Positions 48,820 to 58,459 of a DNA stretch of 64,000 nt are shown piece after piece. Source of the stretch: Clostridiales bacterium Firm_18 (GTDB lineage: Bacteria > Bacillota > Clostridia > Monoglobales > Firm-18). The stretch covers positions 1-64,000 of the forward strand of contig LVAX01000106.1 of assembly GCA_001604215.1 (NCBI GenBank). Reading direction: 5' to 3'. How positions within the stretch are numbered: the first letter of the stretch is position 1; every line of letters starts with the position of its first letter. Under the pieces are notes generated by a model. The model saw only the letters and a list, made by a program, of their open reading frames with translations. It was not told the DNA's origin and searched no databases. The translations under genes and the position numbers were made by a program.

Positions 48820-49505
48820 AAATTTTAGCGGTTGACAGCTGCAGCCTTGTGGCAACATGTGCCTTGGCGGCAGACGGGAAGCTTACCGCCGAGTATGTGC
48901 TGAATGATAAAAAGACCCATTCCGTTAAGCTGCTGCCTCAAATACGGCAAATGCTTGATGCGGCGGATACCGATATCTCGGATATTGATTATTTTGCGGT
49001 TACAACCGGGCCCGGCTCCTTCACCGGACAAAGGATCGGAATCGCAACAATAAAGGGCCTTGCACACGCAATGCAAAAAAGGTGTGTCGGAGTTTCGGCA
49101 CTTGAGGCTTTGGCATATAATATTGCCGCTGCGGCAGGCTGGTTTGTTTGCCCTATTATGGATGCGCGCCGCGGCTGTGTTTACACCGCAACCTTTAAAG
49201 ACGGCGAATATGTAACGCGCGACAGGGTAATCCCCCTATCCGATTTAATTGAGGAATCAGAAGTGCGTGATACTGTTTTTGTGGGCGACGGGGTGACGGT
49301 ATTTAAGGAAGAAATTACGCGCCGGTTAGGCGAAAGGGCCCACTTCCCTCCGTTTCACCTTGAGCATTTAAGGGCGGGAAGCGTTGCGGCTGTGGCTTTA
49401 AAGTATATAGAAAACGGCATAATATCGGATTATAAATCACTTACACCTATGTATTTAAGGAAATCACAGGCAGAACGGGAATATCATGAAAGGGGATTGC
49501 TTTAA
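48816..49505 (+). CDS. tsaB: tRNA t6A biosynthesis protein TsaB
   Basis: 'MKILAVDSCSLVATCAL', 'AVTTGPGSFTGQRIGIATIKGLA'. Confidence 0.92.
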   Translation: MKILAVDSCSLVATCALAADGKLTAEYVLNDKKTHSVKLLPQIRQMLDAADTDISDIDYFAVTTGPGSFTGQRIGIATIKGLAHAMQKRCVGVSALEALAYNIAAAAGWFVCPIMDARRGCVYTATFKDGEYVTRDRVIPLSDLIEESEVRDTVFVGDGVTVFKEEITRRLGERAHFPPFHLEHLRAGSVAAVALKYIENGIISDYKSLTPMYLRKSQAEREYHERGLL

Positions 49506-49509
49506 AAAA

Positions 49510-49944
49510 ATGATAGTAATAGGCAGTGACCATGGCGGATTTGAATTAAAGACCGCAATAAAAGGATATTTGGAGGAAAAAGGCTATAACATCACCGATT
49601 GCGGGGTATTTACACCCGATTCCGTAGATTATCCGGATATTGCCGGGCAGGTTTGTACAAAGCTTTTAAGTGATAAGGCGGAGTTTGGGATTTTAATATG
49701 CGGCACGGGAATAGGGATAAGTATTGCAGCCAACAAAATAAAAGGCATAAGGGCTGCCTTGCTTTGCAGCACATATTCCGCCAAAATGGCGCGTGAGCAT
49801 AATAACGCAAACGTAATATGCTTCGGCGGCAGAACCACAACCTTTGAGCAGGCAAAACAAATGCTTGACGCTTTTTTAAACGCAAAGTTCCAGGCGGGCA
49901 GGCATAAGATAAGAGTAGATAAAATAATGGAAATGGAGGAGTGA
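49510..49944 (+). CDS. rpiB: Ribose 5-phosphate isomerase B
   Basis: 'MIVIGSDHGGFELKTAIKGYLEEKGYNITDCG', 'ICGTGIGISIAANKIKGIRAAL'. Confidence 0.94.
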   Translation: MIVIGSDHGGFELKTAIKGYLEEKGYNITDCGVFTPDSVDYPDIAGQVCTKLLSDKAEFGILICGTGIGISIAANKIKGIRAALLCSTYSAKMAREHNNANVICFGGRTTTFEQAKQMLDAFLNAKFQAGRHKIRVDKIMEMEE

Positions 49945-49948
49945 GGCA

Positions 49949-50437
49949 GTGAAAAGAAGAGACAAGCATAACTATTATCTCGATATTGCGCAAACGGTTC
50001 TTGAAAGGGGCACTTGTTTGCGCCGCAATTACGGGGCCATTATAGTAAAAAACGATGAAATTATTTCCACAGGCTATACAGGGGCTCCGCGCCACAGAAA
50101 AAACTGCACTGATATAGGCATTTGCAGGCGTGAACAACTGAAAATCCCGCGCGGCGAGAGATATGAGCTGTGCCGTTCGGTGCACGCCGAGGCAAACTGC
50201 ATAATCAGTGCTTCAAGAAGGGATATGCTTGGTTCGGTAATGTATTTGGCCGGAAAAGACATGAGTACGGGTGAGCTCATCAATGATGCTTCAAGCTGTG
50301 AAATGTGCAAGCGATTGATTATAAACGCGGGTATTGATAAAATGGTAATACGCAACACTCCGGATAAATATACCGTTGTCGAGATAGAAAGCTGGGTTGA
50401 TAACGATGATACCCTTTCGGGTAAAACCGGGTATTGA
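49949..50437 (+). CDS. dCMP deaminase/ComEB-like cytidine/deoxycytidylate deaminase family protein
   Basis: 'SVHAEANCIISASRRDM', 'SSCEMCKRLIINAGI'. Confidence 0.9.
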   Translation: MKRRDKHNYYLDIAQTVLERGTCLRRNYGAIIVKNDEIISTGYTGAPRHRKNCTDIGICRREQLKIPRGERYELCRSVHAEANCIISASRRDMLGSVMYLAGKDMSTGELINDASSCEMCKRLIINAGIDKMVIRNTPDKYTVVEIESWVDNDDTLSGKTGY

Positions 50438-50591
50438 TACATACTTAAAGTTCGAATACTCTCTGTTTTTGTCAAAATTTTTAGAACGATTTATCTACCA
50501 TAATAAGTAAATATGTGTTATAATGAGTAGCGGGTATTAAGTACAATATAATTTTAAGCGTCTTTATACATATGACAAGGGAGTGTTAGGT

Positions 50592-51410
50592 TTGGAGGTA
50601 TTATCATTTTTAAAAGGCAGCGAAAGAAAAAACAAATTGCTTCAAATACCGATTAAAGATATTTTGACAAACCCCCGCCAGCCCAGAAAGGTTTTTGATA
50701 ACGAATCAATCAGCGAGCTTTCGGATTCCATAAAGCAATACGGCTTAATACAGCCGATTACGGTACGGCACACCAAGAACGGTAAATATGAGCTTATCGC
50801 GGGGGAAAGGCGGCTTAGAGCCTGCATAATGGCGGATTTAAAAACAATACCCGCAATTATTATTGAAGCTTCAAACTGCGACAGCGCCGCACTTGCGCTT
50901 ATTGAAAACCTCCAGCGTGAAAACCTAAACTATATTGATGAGGCGGAAGGCTACAGCAACCTTATTGTTGATTTCGGGCTGACACAAGAAGAACTGGCGC
51001 AAAAGGTCGGCAAAACCCAGGCAACTATTGCCAACAAGCTAAGAATACTTCGTCTTAGTCCGAGGGTGAAAAAAATACTTCGCGATAACGATTTGACCGA
51101 GCGCCATGCAAGGGCGCTGATACGTCTTGAATCGGAAGAAGACCAGGTTAAGGCACTTGAAACGATTTGTGCAAAAAATTTAAATGTCAAGCAAACGGAC
51201 GAGCTTATAGACGCAATGCTTTCACCGAAGCAGAGAAAGAAAGATCTAAGAAGCACCAGTAATACTCTGAGGGTGTTTAAGGATATAAGAATATTTGCAA
51301 ACACTATCAAACAGGCTGTGGACATGATGAAGCAATCAGGCATAGATGCGACTGCCCAGAAAAATGAAAACGATGAATTTATTGAATACATAATAAGAAT
51401 TCCAAAGTGA
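50592..51410 (+). CDS. noc: ParB-family nucleoid occlusion protein (Noc-like)
   Basis: 'IPIKDILTNPRQPRKVFDNESISELSDSIKQYGLIQPITVR', 'GERRLRA', 'LIENLQRENLNYIDEAEGY'; Noc-like N-terminus; no parA adjacent. Confidence 0.75.
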   Translation: MEVLSFLKGSERKNKLLQIPIKDILTNPRQPRKVFDNESISELSDSIKQYGLIQPITVRHTKNGKYELIAGERRLRACIMADLKTIPAIIIEASNCDSAALALIENLQRENLNYIDEAEGYSNLIVDFGLTQEELAQKVGKTQATIANKLRILRLSPRVKKILRDNDLTERHARALIRLESEEDQVKALETICAKNLNVKQTDELIDAMLSPKQRKKDLRSTSNTLRVFKDIRIFANTIKQAVDMMKQSGIDATAQKNENDEFIEYIIRIPK

Positions 51411-51442
51411 TTATTGCATGAAAACCTTAATACCAAAACATA

Positions 51443-51480
51443 AAAAGGCGATTACAAGTTTTTGTACTCGTCTTTTATTT
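51443..51480 (+). terminator. Terminator after noc
   Basis: AAAAGGCGA...TCGTCTTTT followed by Ts. Confidence 0.55.
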
Positions 51481-51490
51481 TTTAGGTATA

Positions 51491-51732
51491 GACATAAGAG
51501 AGTTGAACCCCATATGGTTTTAAAAGGCAAATTTCCCGCAATAATGCGTTAAAATGCTCCCTTTTCTTACGAAAAATTTGCTCTTTTAAAACTCTCCGAC
51601 CCTGCCCTTAGGAAAATTTTTGGCTTTTTGGTGCGTAAGATTGCAGCAAGGCTGACGCCTTACAAAATCGACAAGCCGAAAGGACAAAAATTTAACAAGG
51701 GCAGAGCATATGGAGTTCGACTCTCTTATGCC
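51491..51732. repeat. MITE-like element: ~26-bp imperfect terminal inverted repeats around ~190 bp
   Basis: Left arm gacataagagagttgaaccccatatg (51491-51516), right arm catatggagttcgactctcttatgcc (51707-51732), 23/26 matches as reverse complement; no coding ORF inside. Confidence 0.65.
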
Positions 51733-51855
51733 TAAGGAAGCTAAGGCTCATTTGCCTATGCCTGAAAAACACACAATTTAATTTATCAGCATAATATGTA
51801 TTGATATCGGATTACCCGGATATTAAAGATTTAAAACAGGAGCAAAATAATTCTT

Positions 51856-52728
51856 ATGAATGATATGAGTATATGCAATCCGGAAAATCAGTTTGATGAT
51901 TGTCCCGGCAGCGGCATTAAAAAAATTGAAACCGTAGAAGAATATCTTGAGGAAGTTGACAAGGTATATAAAAACCTTTGGAAAAACGAACAATCGGACG
52001 ATATACTTAAGTACAGCCCTAAGCTTTGGTACAGGGGGCTTAAGGATGTTGATTATCTGATGCTTCCTTCTATCGGAAGAAAGCCCCTTAGCGTAGATTA
52101 TGAGACAATATACATGTCAAAATTTAAATCCAAATTCATTCCCTATTTAGGAAGCCTGCCCGCCTATCCGCTTTCGGAAGGGCTTCCCGGATATTGGGGC
52201 TGGCTGTTTTTAATGCAGCATTACGGCGTTCCGACAAGGCTTATGGATTGGTCGGAGGATGCGCTTGTTGCACTGCTTTTTGCCATAGATATCAATGCAA
52301 CGCCGTCCGAGCTTGAAAAGGATCCGGTTGTCTGGTGCCTGAATCCGGTAAAACTTAATGAGGCTTTTACGTTTAACAATGTATATCCTCCCGGTTATAT
52401 ACCGAATGTTGCGGAAAACGAAGTGTATAAAATGTTCGGGCCGGACGGCAATAGTTTTAACAATAAAAAGCCCTGCGCCGTGTACGGGCCGCTTAACACC
52501 ACAAGAATTATTGCGCAAAAAGGGGTTTTTACGATATTTCCGTATACGAAAGATTTGGTTGAATTTGATAAACTGCCGGACAGCTTTTGTTATTTGGAAA
52601 AAATTATAATAGATAAAGATGCCAGAAAAGATTTGACCGATCAGCTTAGAAGATACGGGTTTAATTATGCCCAGCTGTTTCCCGAGCTTGGTTTTGTCGG
52701 TATGGAAATAACCGAGGAGAGCTATTGA
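51856..52728 (+). CDS. FRG domain-containing protein
   Basis: 'LWYRGLKDVDYLMLPSIGRKP', 'WGWLFLMQHYGVPTRLMDWSEDALVALLFAI'. Confidence 0.88.
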   Translation: MNDMSICNPENQFDDCPGSGIKKIETVEEYLEEVDKVYKNLWKNEQSDDILKYSPKLWYRGLKDVDYLMLPSIGRKPLSVDYETIYMSKFKSKFIPYLGSLPAYPLSEGLPGYWGWLFLMQHYGVPTRLMDWSEDALVALLFAIDINATPSELEKDPVVWCLNPVKLNEAFTFNNVYPPGYIPNVAENEVYKMFGPDGNSFNNKKPCAVYGPLNTTRIIAQKGVFTIFPYTKDLVEFDKLPDSFCYLEKIIIDKDARKDLTDQLRRYGFNYAQLFPELGFVGMEITEESY

Positions 52729-52734
52729 AATTCA

Positions 52735-52750
52735 GGCATAAGGGAGCATG
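52735..52750. repeat. Half-copy of the palindromic repeat family (ggcataagggagcatg)
   Basis: Matches the left arm of copies at 32130, 51491 and 58185. Confidence 0.6.
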
Positions 52751-52763
52751 CGGTTTTAACCCG

Positions 52764-52800
52764 AAAGCCTTGAAACTTTGCGGTTTCAGGGCTTTTGTTT
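52764..52800 (+). terminator. Terminator after the FRG-domain gene
   Basis: AAAGCCTTGAAAC-tttgcg-GTTTCAGGGCTTT then TTGTTTTT. Confidence 0.7.
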
Positions 52801-52898
52801 TTGCAATATAAAATCAAATTCTTGACAATTTTCCGCCGAAGGAATATTATATAAATATAATATGGAAACAGCAAAAAACATTAAGGCGGTGAAAAGCC

Positions 52899-53810
52899 GT
52901 GAGTGTTGAAACGATTGAGTTCGAAAACGGTATACCCGTCAAGGCTTTTATCAGGGGAGGATACCAGCATCCATACCATTGGCACGCTGCGCTTGAAATC
53001 CTGCTGGTTCTTAAGGGCTCGGTGAATCTTGGCGTCGGCGACCACAAGCTTACGCTGCGTCAAAACGATATAGCAATTGTCAATATGGAAGAAGTCCATC
53101 GGATTGACAGTAACCAGAAGGATGCGGAGAATAACAAAATATTGTTTATTCAGGTTGATTCTGCCTTTTACCGAAACCTTCTGCCGGAAGAAAGCTATAC
53201 GTTTCTATACTGCTGCTCCCCCTATCACGAAGCGGTATTGCCGAGAAAATACAAGGCGGTTAAGGAATATATTGCCCGGCTGCTGCGGGCAATAGCCGAA
53301 AAGCCGGAAAAGGATTATAAAAGTAATATTGAAAAAATTCTTTCGTCCATGCTTTTTTACATATCATACAACTTTGATTTTCTGCGTTGGGGCTTCGGAA
53401 CAACGCCTTTTAATGAAAAAATTGTTAAAAGGCTCAGGCAAATTGCAATGCATGTCATGAGCAATGATGAAATAAAATTAAAACTGAAAGAACTGGCTGA
53501 TGAGGCCGGTATAAGCCTACAGCATTTAAGCTATGATATAAAAAACAAATTCGGATTAACATTTCAGGAGTTATTAAATTACGGCAAGTGTGAATATGCG
53601 GCAAGGCTGCTGTTGGGCACAGACAAGCGAATAATCGACATTGCCCTGGAATGCGGATTTTCCGATGTTAAATATTTCGTTAAAAGCTTCAAACAGCATT
53701 TTATTTTCAATCCTTCCAAGTTTCGCAAAATATACCGTGCGGAAAATAAAAAGCCACGGGCAGATTACCGCGAATACCCCCTTTCACACGCGTTGAAAAA
53801 ACGGTCTTAA
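52899..53810 (+). CDS. AraC family regulator with N-terminal cupin-like domain
   Basis: 'YQHPYHWHAALEILLVLKGSVNLGVGDHKLTLRQNDIAIVN', C-terminal AraC HTH 'IIDIALECGFSDVKYFVKSFKQHF'. Confidence 0.9.
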   Translation: MSVETIEFENGIPVKAFIRGGYQHPYHWHAALEILLVLKGSVNLGVGDHKLTLRQNDIAIVNMEEVHRIDSNQKDAENNKILFIQVDSAFYRNLLPEESYTFLYCCSPYHEAVLPRKYKAVKEYIARLLRAIAEKPEKDYKSNIEKILSSMLFYISYNFDFLRWGFGTTPFNEKIVKRLRQIAMHVMSNDEIKLKLKELADEAGISLQHLSYDIKNKFGLTFQELLNYGKCEYAARLLLGTDKRIIDIALECGFSDVKYFVKSFKQHFIFNPSKFRKIYRAENKKPRADYREYPLSHALKKRS

Positions 53811-53990
53811 AGTCTTTTGGTTTTTGTCAATCATTTAAGTCTGCACAAATTTACCAAAAAATGTACTGATTTTTGTAAAAATCTTAAAATTGTCATGTTA
53901 TAATTTTTTGTAATGATATATAATTAATTATCAATTACTTTATTTATTATCGGAATTTTTTTATAGTTTAATTAATTAGGAGGTCGTAAA

Positions 53991-56900
53991 ATGAGCAAAA
54001 ATTTCTGGCGTTTGGCAGCCCTTATAATGATACTGGCAGTGTGCATGTCGCTTGCCCCGCTTCCTGCTACCGCGGCCGGTGAAACAGATACTTTGGGCTT
54101 TACACCATACAGAAGAATATCCGCCGGTTACCTGTATTCACTGGCTGTGAGACCCGATGGCACAGTTGCGGCCTGGGGTGTTGACGATTACGGGCAATGC
54201 AGCGGCGCCTCGGGAAAAACCGACATTGTGTCGGTTGCGGCAGGCTATGACCATGCCCTGGCTTTAAAATCCAACGGCACTGTTGTGGCGTGGGGGGATG
54301 GGAATGACCATGAGTGTGATGTCGAAGATGTTACCGATGTGGTGGCCATTGCTGCGGGTAATAACCACTCCCTGCTTTTAAGATCCGACGGCAGTGTTGT
54401 GGCACGGGGATATAACGCTGATGGGCAGTGCGATATACCGGCAGGGGCAAGAGCGGTGGCAATCGCTGCCGCGGGTAATTCTTCAATGATAGTGACTTCG
54501 GAGGGGAATATATTAACCTTCGGCGATAACGCCAATATATCAAATGTCCCGAGCGGTCTGCAAAATCCGTCGGCAATCAGCGTATTTGATAATTCCGCCG
54601 TAGGGCTGACTCAGGCCGGCGGTGTAATAGCGTGGGGGGAAATCGACGTTGTCAATAGTGTACCGGGGGGTCTTTTCAGCGGGGTAATGGAAATTGCCTG
54701 TGGGTACAACCACGCCTTGGCTTTGAAGTCCAACGGCACCGTTGTGGCGTGGGGATATAATTATCATGAACAATGCAGTGTCCCGGCGGGGCTTAACCTT
54801 GCCGAACGGCTCGGCAGCCTTTCCATAAGCGCCGGGAGCCTCACACCCGCCTTTTCCCCCGACATAACATCCTACTCCGCCAGTGTGAGCTGGGATACCG
54901 AAAGCCTTAATATAACAGCCGTCGTTGAAAAAGTCGGGAACACACTGACAATAAACGAACAGGCGGCAGCAAGCGGGATACCCGCAACAGTCTCACTCTA
55001 TACCGGAGTAAATAACATAACTGTAAGAGTAACCTCGCCCGACGGGCTTACCCGTACCTATGTCCTCTTGGTAACCAGACCGGCTTTGGTTTTGTCGGCC
55101 GCAGCATCGGCGGCGCAGACGCAGCCTGTGGCAGGCGCCGCCAATACCATAACCCTTTCGGTCAAACGGGGCGTGGATATTGACACCAGCTTCAACGGAG
55201 AAAAGAATGTGACCGTTTCAGGATATTTGGCCGCCCCCAACGGTGCCTGCGGCAGCTTTAACGGGACTGACCTTACAGGTACGTCAACAACAATCAGCCT
55301 GAACTTTGCCCAGGGCGTTGCCTCGGCACCCCTGATACTGAACAATGCCGCGGCTCAGAATATCGTTTTCAGCATAGGAGGGGTGGATAATCCACAGACA
55401 GCTCCGCTGACCATTACGCCAAAACACGCCGTCGCATCGTCCATAGCCCTGACGCAGGTACCTTTCATTATAAGAGAAAGCGTACCTTTTGACGTCACTG
55501 TGGAGGTATTTGACTTCGCAGGCAATCGTGCAACCGGCTTTGAAGGAATTGTAATCTTCCAAAGCTCCGACCCTGCGGCCGTGCTTCCCGGGGATTATAC
55601 CTTTACCGAAGAAGACGCGGGGATTAAAACCTTTAGCATCACATTTAACACACCCGGCAGCCAAACTCTGACGGCAGCCGAACCGGGCGCCGGCGGGCTT
55701 ATCGGGTATTGGAAGATTGACGAGGGCGTGGGAGATCAAATCCGCGACGCCTCCGCAAACGGCTACCACGGCAGCCTTTACAACTCTCCCGTCTGGAGTA
55801 CGGATGTTCCGCCCGGCATCAAGTTTACAAACCCATACGCACTGCGGTTTGACGGATACGATGACCTTGGAAGGCTGCCCGCCGGCGTCAGCCTTGCCGA
55901 CAAATCCTTCAGCATAAGCATTTGGGCGAAGAGCACCAAGGAAACGGCGGAGAGCTACCTTGTATGCAGCACAAACGACCAGGGCGCCAATCGCTCCCTT
56001 CATATCGGATTTCGTAGCCCGGATACCTTTACGTTCGCCTTCAAGAACAATGACTTAAACGCCCCCGCCCCTTCCGACAAGCAGTGGCATCACTGGGTCG
56101 TCACATATAGTAAGGAAACGGGGAAACGGACCATATACTGCGACGGCGAAAAGGTGGGGGAGGATACCTCGGCGACCCCCTTCCAGGGGACCAGCGAGCT
56201 TAGTATTTGCAGGTTCTTTGACACGACGGCAAAGAAATTCGGAGGGAATATTGACGATTTGCGTATTTACGAGCGTGAACTGTCGGCAGACGAGGCGAGC
56301 TACTTTGCGGACGGCAATCCGGGATTGGTTTACGGCACGTTTGAAATAAATGTTAGCAATGGCTACATAATTACATATGATGCCAACTGCGGTTCGGGTA
56401 CGCTGCCCCAGGTGATAAAAAAACCGGGCGAAACCTTTACCGTACCATCGAAAGATTGTTTTGTGCCTCCGGAAAACATGTCATTCAAGGAATGGAACAC
56501 AAAGGCAGACGGAAGCGGCACTGCTTACTTTCCGGGCGAAACCATTACCGTACCCAATTATGATTTAACCCTGTATGCCATATGGGAAGAGTTTACATGG
56601 CAGGGGACGGGACATATAAATGACCCGTATATTGTGTCCAGCGCAGCACACCTTAACGCTTTGCGCAGTAAACTGGGCATCAATGTTTATTTTATGCAAA
56701 ACACGGATATTGACCTTTCTGCCTACATAAACTGGGAGCCCTTCGGAACAACCTACGAAAGACCGTTTGTAGGTCATTATGACGGCGGGGGATACAAAAT
56801 AGAAAACCTTGTTATATACAGGCCCGGCGCCACGTTGCAATCCCTCTTCGGATTAGTCAGCGGCAATGCAACAATAAAAAACCTGAATGTTGTAAATGCG

Positions 56901-58097
56901 AATGTTACGGGAGGACAGAACACCGCCGTCATTGCCTCGACCATTGCAGATACCCAAAACTTCCCCGGCGGCGGCACGATTGAAAACTGCTCCGCGGGAG
57001 GAACGGTCACGGGTGATGACAGAGTAGGCGGTATCGTGGGCAATGTGGCACACGCAAACGCGGTAATAACCGGCTGCGTTTCGACCGTCAACATAACCTC
57101 CGGCAATTACGCGGGAGGGCTTGCAGGCAGGCTTAACAACGGCAGGATTTCAGACTGCTACGCCACGGGCAGCGTAAACGGAGCTGTTGCCGGCGGCCTG
57201 GTCGGCATAATGGAAAACGGCACGGTGGAAAGGTGCTATGCGGCAGGTGCAGTATCGGGTACGTCTGCGGGAGGATTGATTGGCAATAAAACCGGCGGAA
57301 CGGTAACCGCCTCCTTCTACGATACACAAACGACAAATCAAAGCACATCGGCGGACGGCACGGCTAAAAGCACCGCAAACATGAAAAAGCGGGAAACCTT
57401 TGAAACCGCCGGCTGGGATTTCACCGACTGCTGGAAGATTATCGACGGCTGCTCATATCCGCGATTAGCCTGGGAAACATGGAGCGAAGAGGAGCAGATA
57501 AACCTTGATATAATAAACGACAGTGCGGCGCTTTATATTACTTATTCGCCCGGCGACAGTGCGGACGGCGTGACCGGAAACCTTACCCTGCCTAAGACCG
57601 GAGAAAACGGCTCGACAATAAGCTGGGCCCTAACCTCCGGCGACGAAGGCCTTATAAACACCGAAACCGGCGAGGTTACAAGGCCGGCCGATGAGGATAA
57701 AACCGTTACATTGACGGCAACCATAAGCAAAGAGGGCGGAATAAGCGTTACAAAGGAATTTGTCCTTAAGCTGTTGAGAATGGAATCGGCGTTTGATTAT
57801 AACCTGCTGCTTGACGTGCAGGCAGGAGAGCAAAGCGTTACCGTAACGGCAAGTGTCGAAAAACTCAATCCCGCAGCTCAAGGCGGCGTTTTAATACTTG
57901 CACTGTATTACGAAAACCGACTGATAGATATATATGTCGATAAATCATTGACGGGCAATACTTATCAAACTGCAGCCGAGCTGCACCACACCGGGTATGA
58001 AATGTCCGGCGACATACGTGTAGTAGGGGTTGTATGGGATTGCTTAGAAAACATGAAACCAATTGCCCTTTATAAAAGATGGTATCATAATAATTAA
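53991..58097 (+). CDS. Large secreted multidomain protein: RCC1-like repeats, cadherin-like beta-sandwich, LamG-like domain, InlB B-repeat-like, GLUG repeats, Ig-like
   Basis: Signal peptide; repeated 'NGTVVAWG(Y/D)'; 'SAGSLTPAFSPDITSYSASV'; 'YWKIDEGVGDQIRDASANGYHGSL'; 'YDANCGSGTLPQ...EWNTKADGSGTAY'; 'GGLVGIMENGTVERCYAAGAVSG'. Confidence 0.85.
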   Translation: MSKNFWRLAALIMILAVCMSLAPLPATAAGETDTLGFTPYRRISAGYLYSLAVRPDGTVAAWGVDDYGQCSGASGKTDIVSVAAGYDHALALKSNGTVVAWGDGNDHECDVEDVTDVVAIAAGNNHSLLLRSDGSVVARGYNADGQCDIPAGARAVAIAAAGNSSMIVTSEGNILTFGDNANISNVPSGLQNPSAISVFDNSAVGLTQAGGVIAWGEIDVVNSVPGGLFSGVMEIACGYNHALALKSNGTVVAWGYNYHEQCSVPAGLNLAERLGSLSISAGSLTPAFSPDITSYSASVSWDTESLNITAVVEKVGNTLTINEQAAASGIPATVSLYTGVNNITVRVTSPDGLTRTYVLLVTRPALVLSAAASAAQTQPVAGAANTITLSVKRGVDIDTSFNGEKNVTVSGYLAAPNGACGSFNGTDLTGTSTTISLNFAQGVASAPLILNNAAAQNIVFSIGGVDNPQTAPLTITPKHAVASSIALTQVPFIIRESVPFDVTVEVFDFAGNRATGFEGIVIFQSSDPAAVLPGDYTFTEEDAGIKTFSITFNTPGSQTLTAAEPGAGGLIGYWKIDEGVGDQIRDASANGYHGSLYNSPVWSTDVPPGIKFTNPYALRFDGYDDLGRLPAGVSLADKSFSISIWAKSTKETAESYLVCSTNDQGANRSLHIGFRSPDTFTFAFKNNDLNAPAPSDKQWHHWVVTYSKETGKRTIYCDGEKVGEDTSATPFQGTSELSICRFFDTTAKKFGGNIDDLRIYERELSADEASYFADGNPGLVYGTFEINVSNGYIITYDANCGSGTLPQVIKKPGETFTVPSKDCFVPPENMSFKEWNTKADGSGTAYFPGETITVPNYDLTLYAIWEEFTWQGTGHINDPYIVSSAAHLNALRSKLGINVYFMQNTDIDLSAYINWEPFGTTYERPFVGHYDGGGYKIENLVIYRPGATLQSLFGLVSGNATIKNLNVVNANVTGGQNTAVIASTIADTQNFPGGGTIENCSAGGTVTGDDRVGGIVGNVAHANAVITGCVSTVNITSGNYAGGLAGRLNNGRISDCYATGSVNGAVAGGLVGIMENGTVERCYAAGAVSGTSAGGLIGNKTGGTVTASFYDTQTTNQSTSADGTAKSTANMKKRETFETAGWDFTDCWKIIDGCSYPRLAWETWSEEEQINLDIINDSAALYITYSPGDSADGVTGNLTLPKTGENGSTISWALTSGDEGLINTETGEVTRPADEDKTVTLTATISKEGGISVTKEFVLKLLRMESAFDYNLLLDVQAGEQSVTVTASVEKLNPAAQGGVLILALYYENRLIDIYVDKSLTGNTYQTAAELHHTGYEMSGDIRVVGVVWDCLENMKPIALYKRWYHNN

Positions 58098-58184
58098 TAC
58101 CTGCTGAAAAATTCGCTTCGTGAATTATTCCGATGGTAAAAACCCCTTTTTGCTTCGCAACGAAGCGGAATATTGGCAGGGTCA

Positions 58185-58213
58185 GGCATAAGGGAGCTAT
58201 GCTCTCTTATGCC
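58185..58213. repeat. Palindromic repeat GGCATAAGGGAG-ctatg-CTCTCTTATGCC (short family member)
   Basis: 12-nt arms 58185-58196 / 58202-58213. Confidence 0.75.
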
Positions 58214-58286
58214 TAAAAAACATTTGACTATTAACCAACGGTGTGGTAAAATAAACACAATAATTGTAGTGTAACAATTAAATATC

Positions 58287-58377
58287 AGTTTAGGGGAGCT
58301 TGTTTGGCAGGCTGAGAGGAAGTAATCAACTTCGACCCTTTAAACCTGATGCGGATAATGCCGACGTAGGGAAACAT
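58287..58377 (+). promoter_or_regulatory. TPP riboswitch (THI element)
   Basis: 'AGGGGAGCTTGTTTGGCAGGCTGAGAGGAAGTAATCAACTTCGACCCTTTAAACCTGATGCGGATAATGCCGACGTAGGGAA'; thiamine operon downstream. Confidence 0.96.
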
Positions 58378-58390
58378 TAATTTGGTTTTC

Positions 58391-58417
58391 AAAGGCACCC
58401 GCGCGGGTGCCTTTTAT
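58391..58417 (+). terminator. Intrinsic terminator (expression platform of the TPP riboswitch)
   Basis: AAAGGCACCCGCGCGGGTGCCTTTT 14 nt after the aptamer. Confidence 0.9.
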
Positions 58418-58459
58418 TTAATTTTTTCATCTTTTTTTCAAAAGGGGAGAATGAGATTT

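Noticed and set aside
50592-51410. parS or Noc-binding site near the noc gene
   Set aside because: No TGTTCCACGTGAAACA-like or ATTTCCCGGGAAAT-like palindrome found nearby; 'atttcccgca' at 51530 is only a half-match.
54100-54800. Repeated nucleotide blocks (AAATCCAACGGCAC(T/C)GTTGTGGCGTGGGG)
   Set aside because: Explained by coding for RCC1-type protein repeats, not a DNA repeat element or CRISPR.
55284-56003. 239-aa minus-strand ORF
   Set aside because: Antisense to the large RCC1/LamG protein; no recognisable domain.
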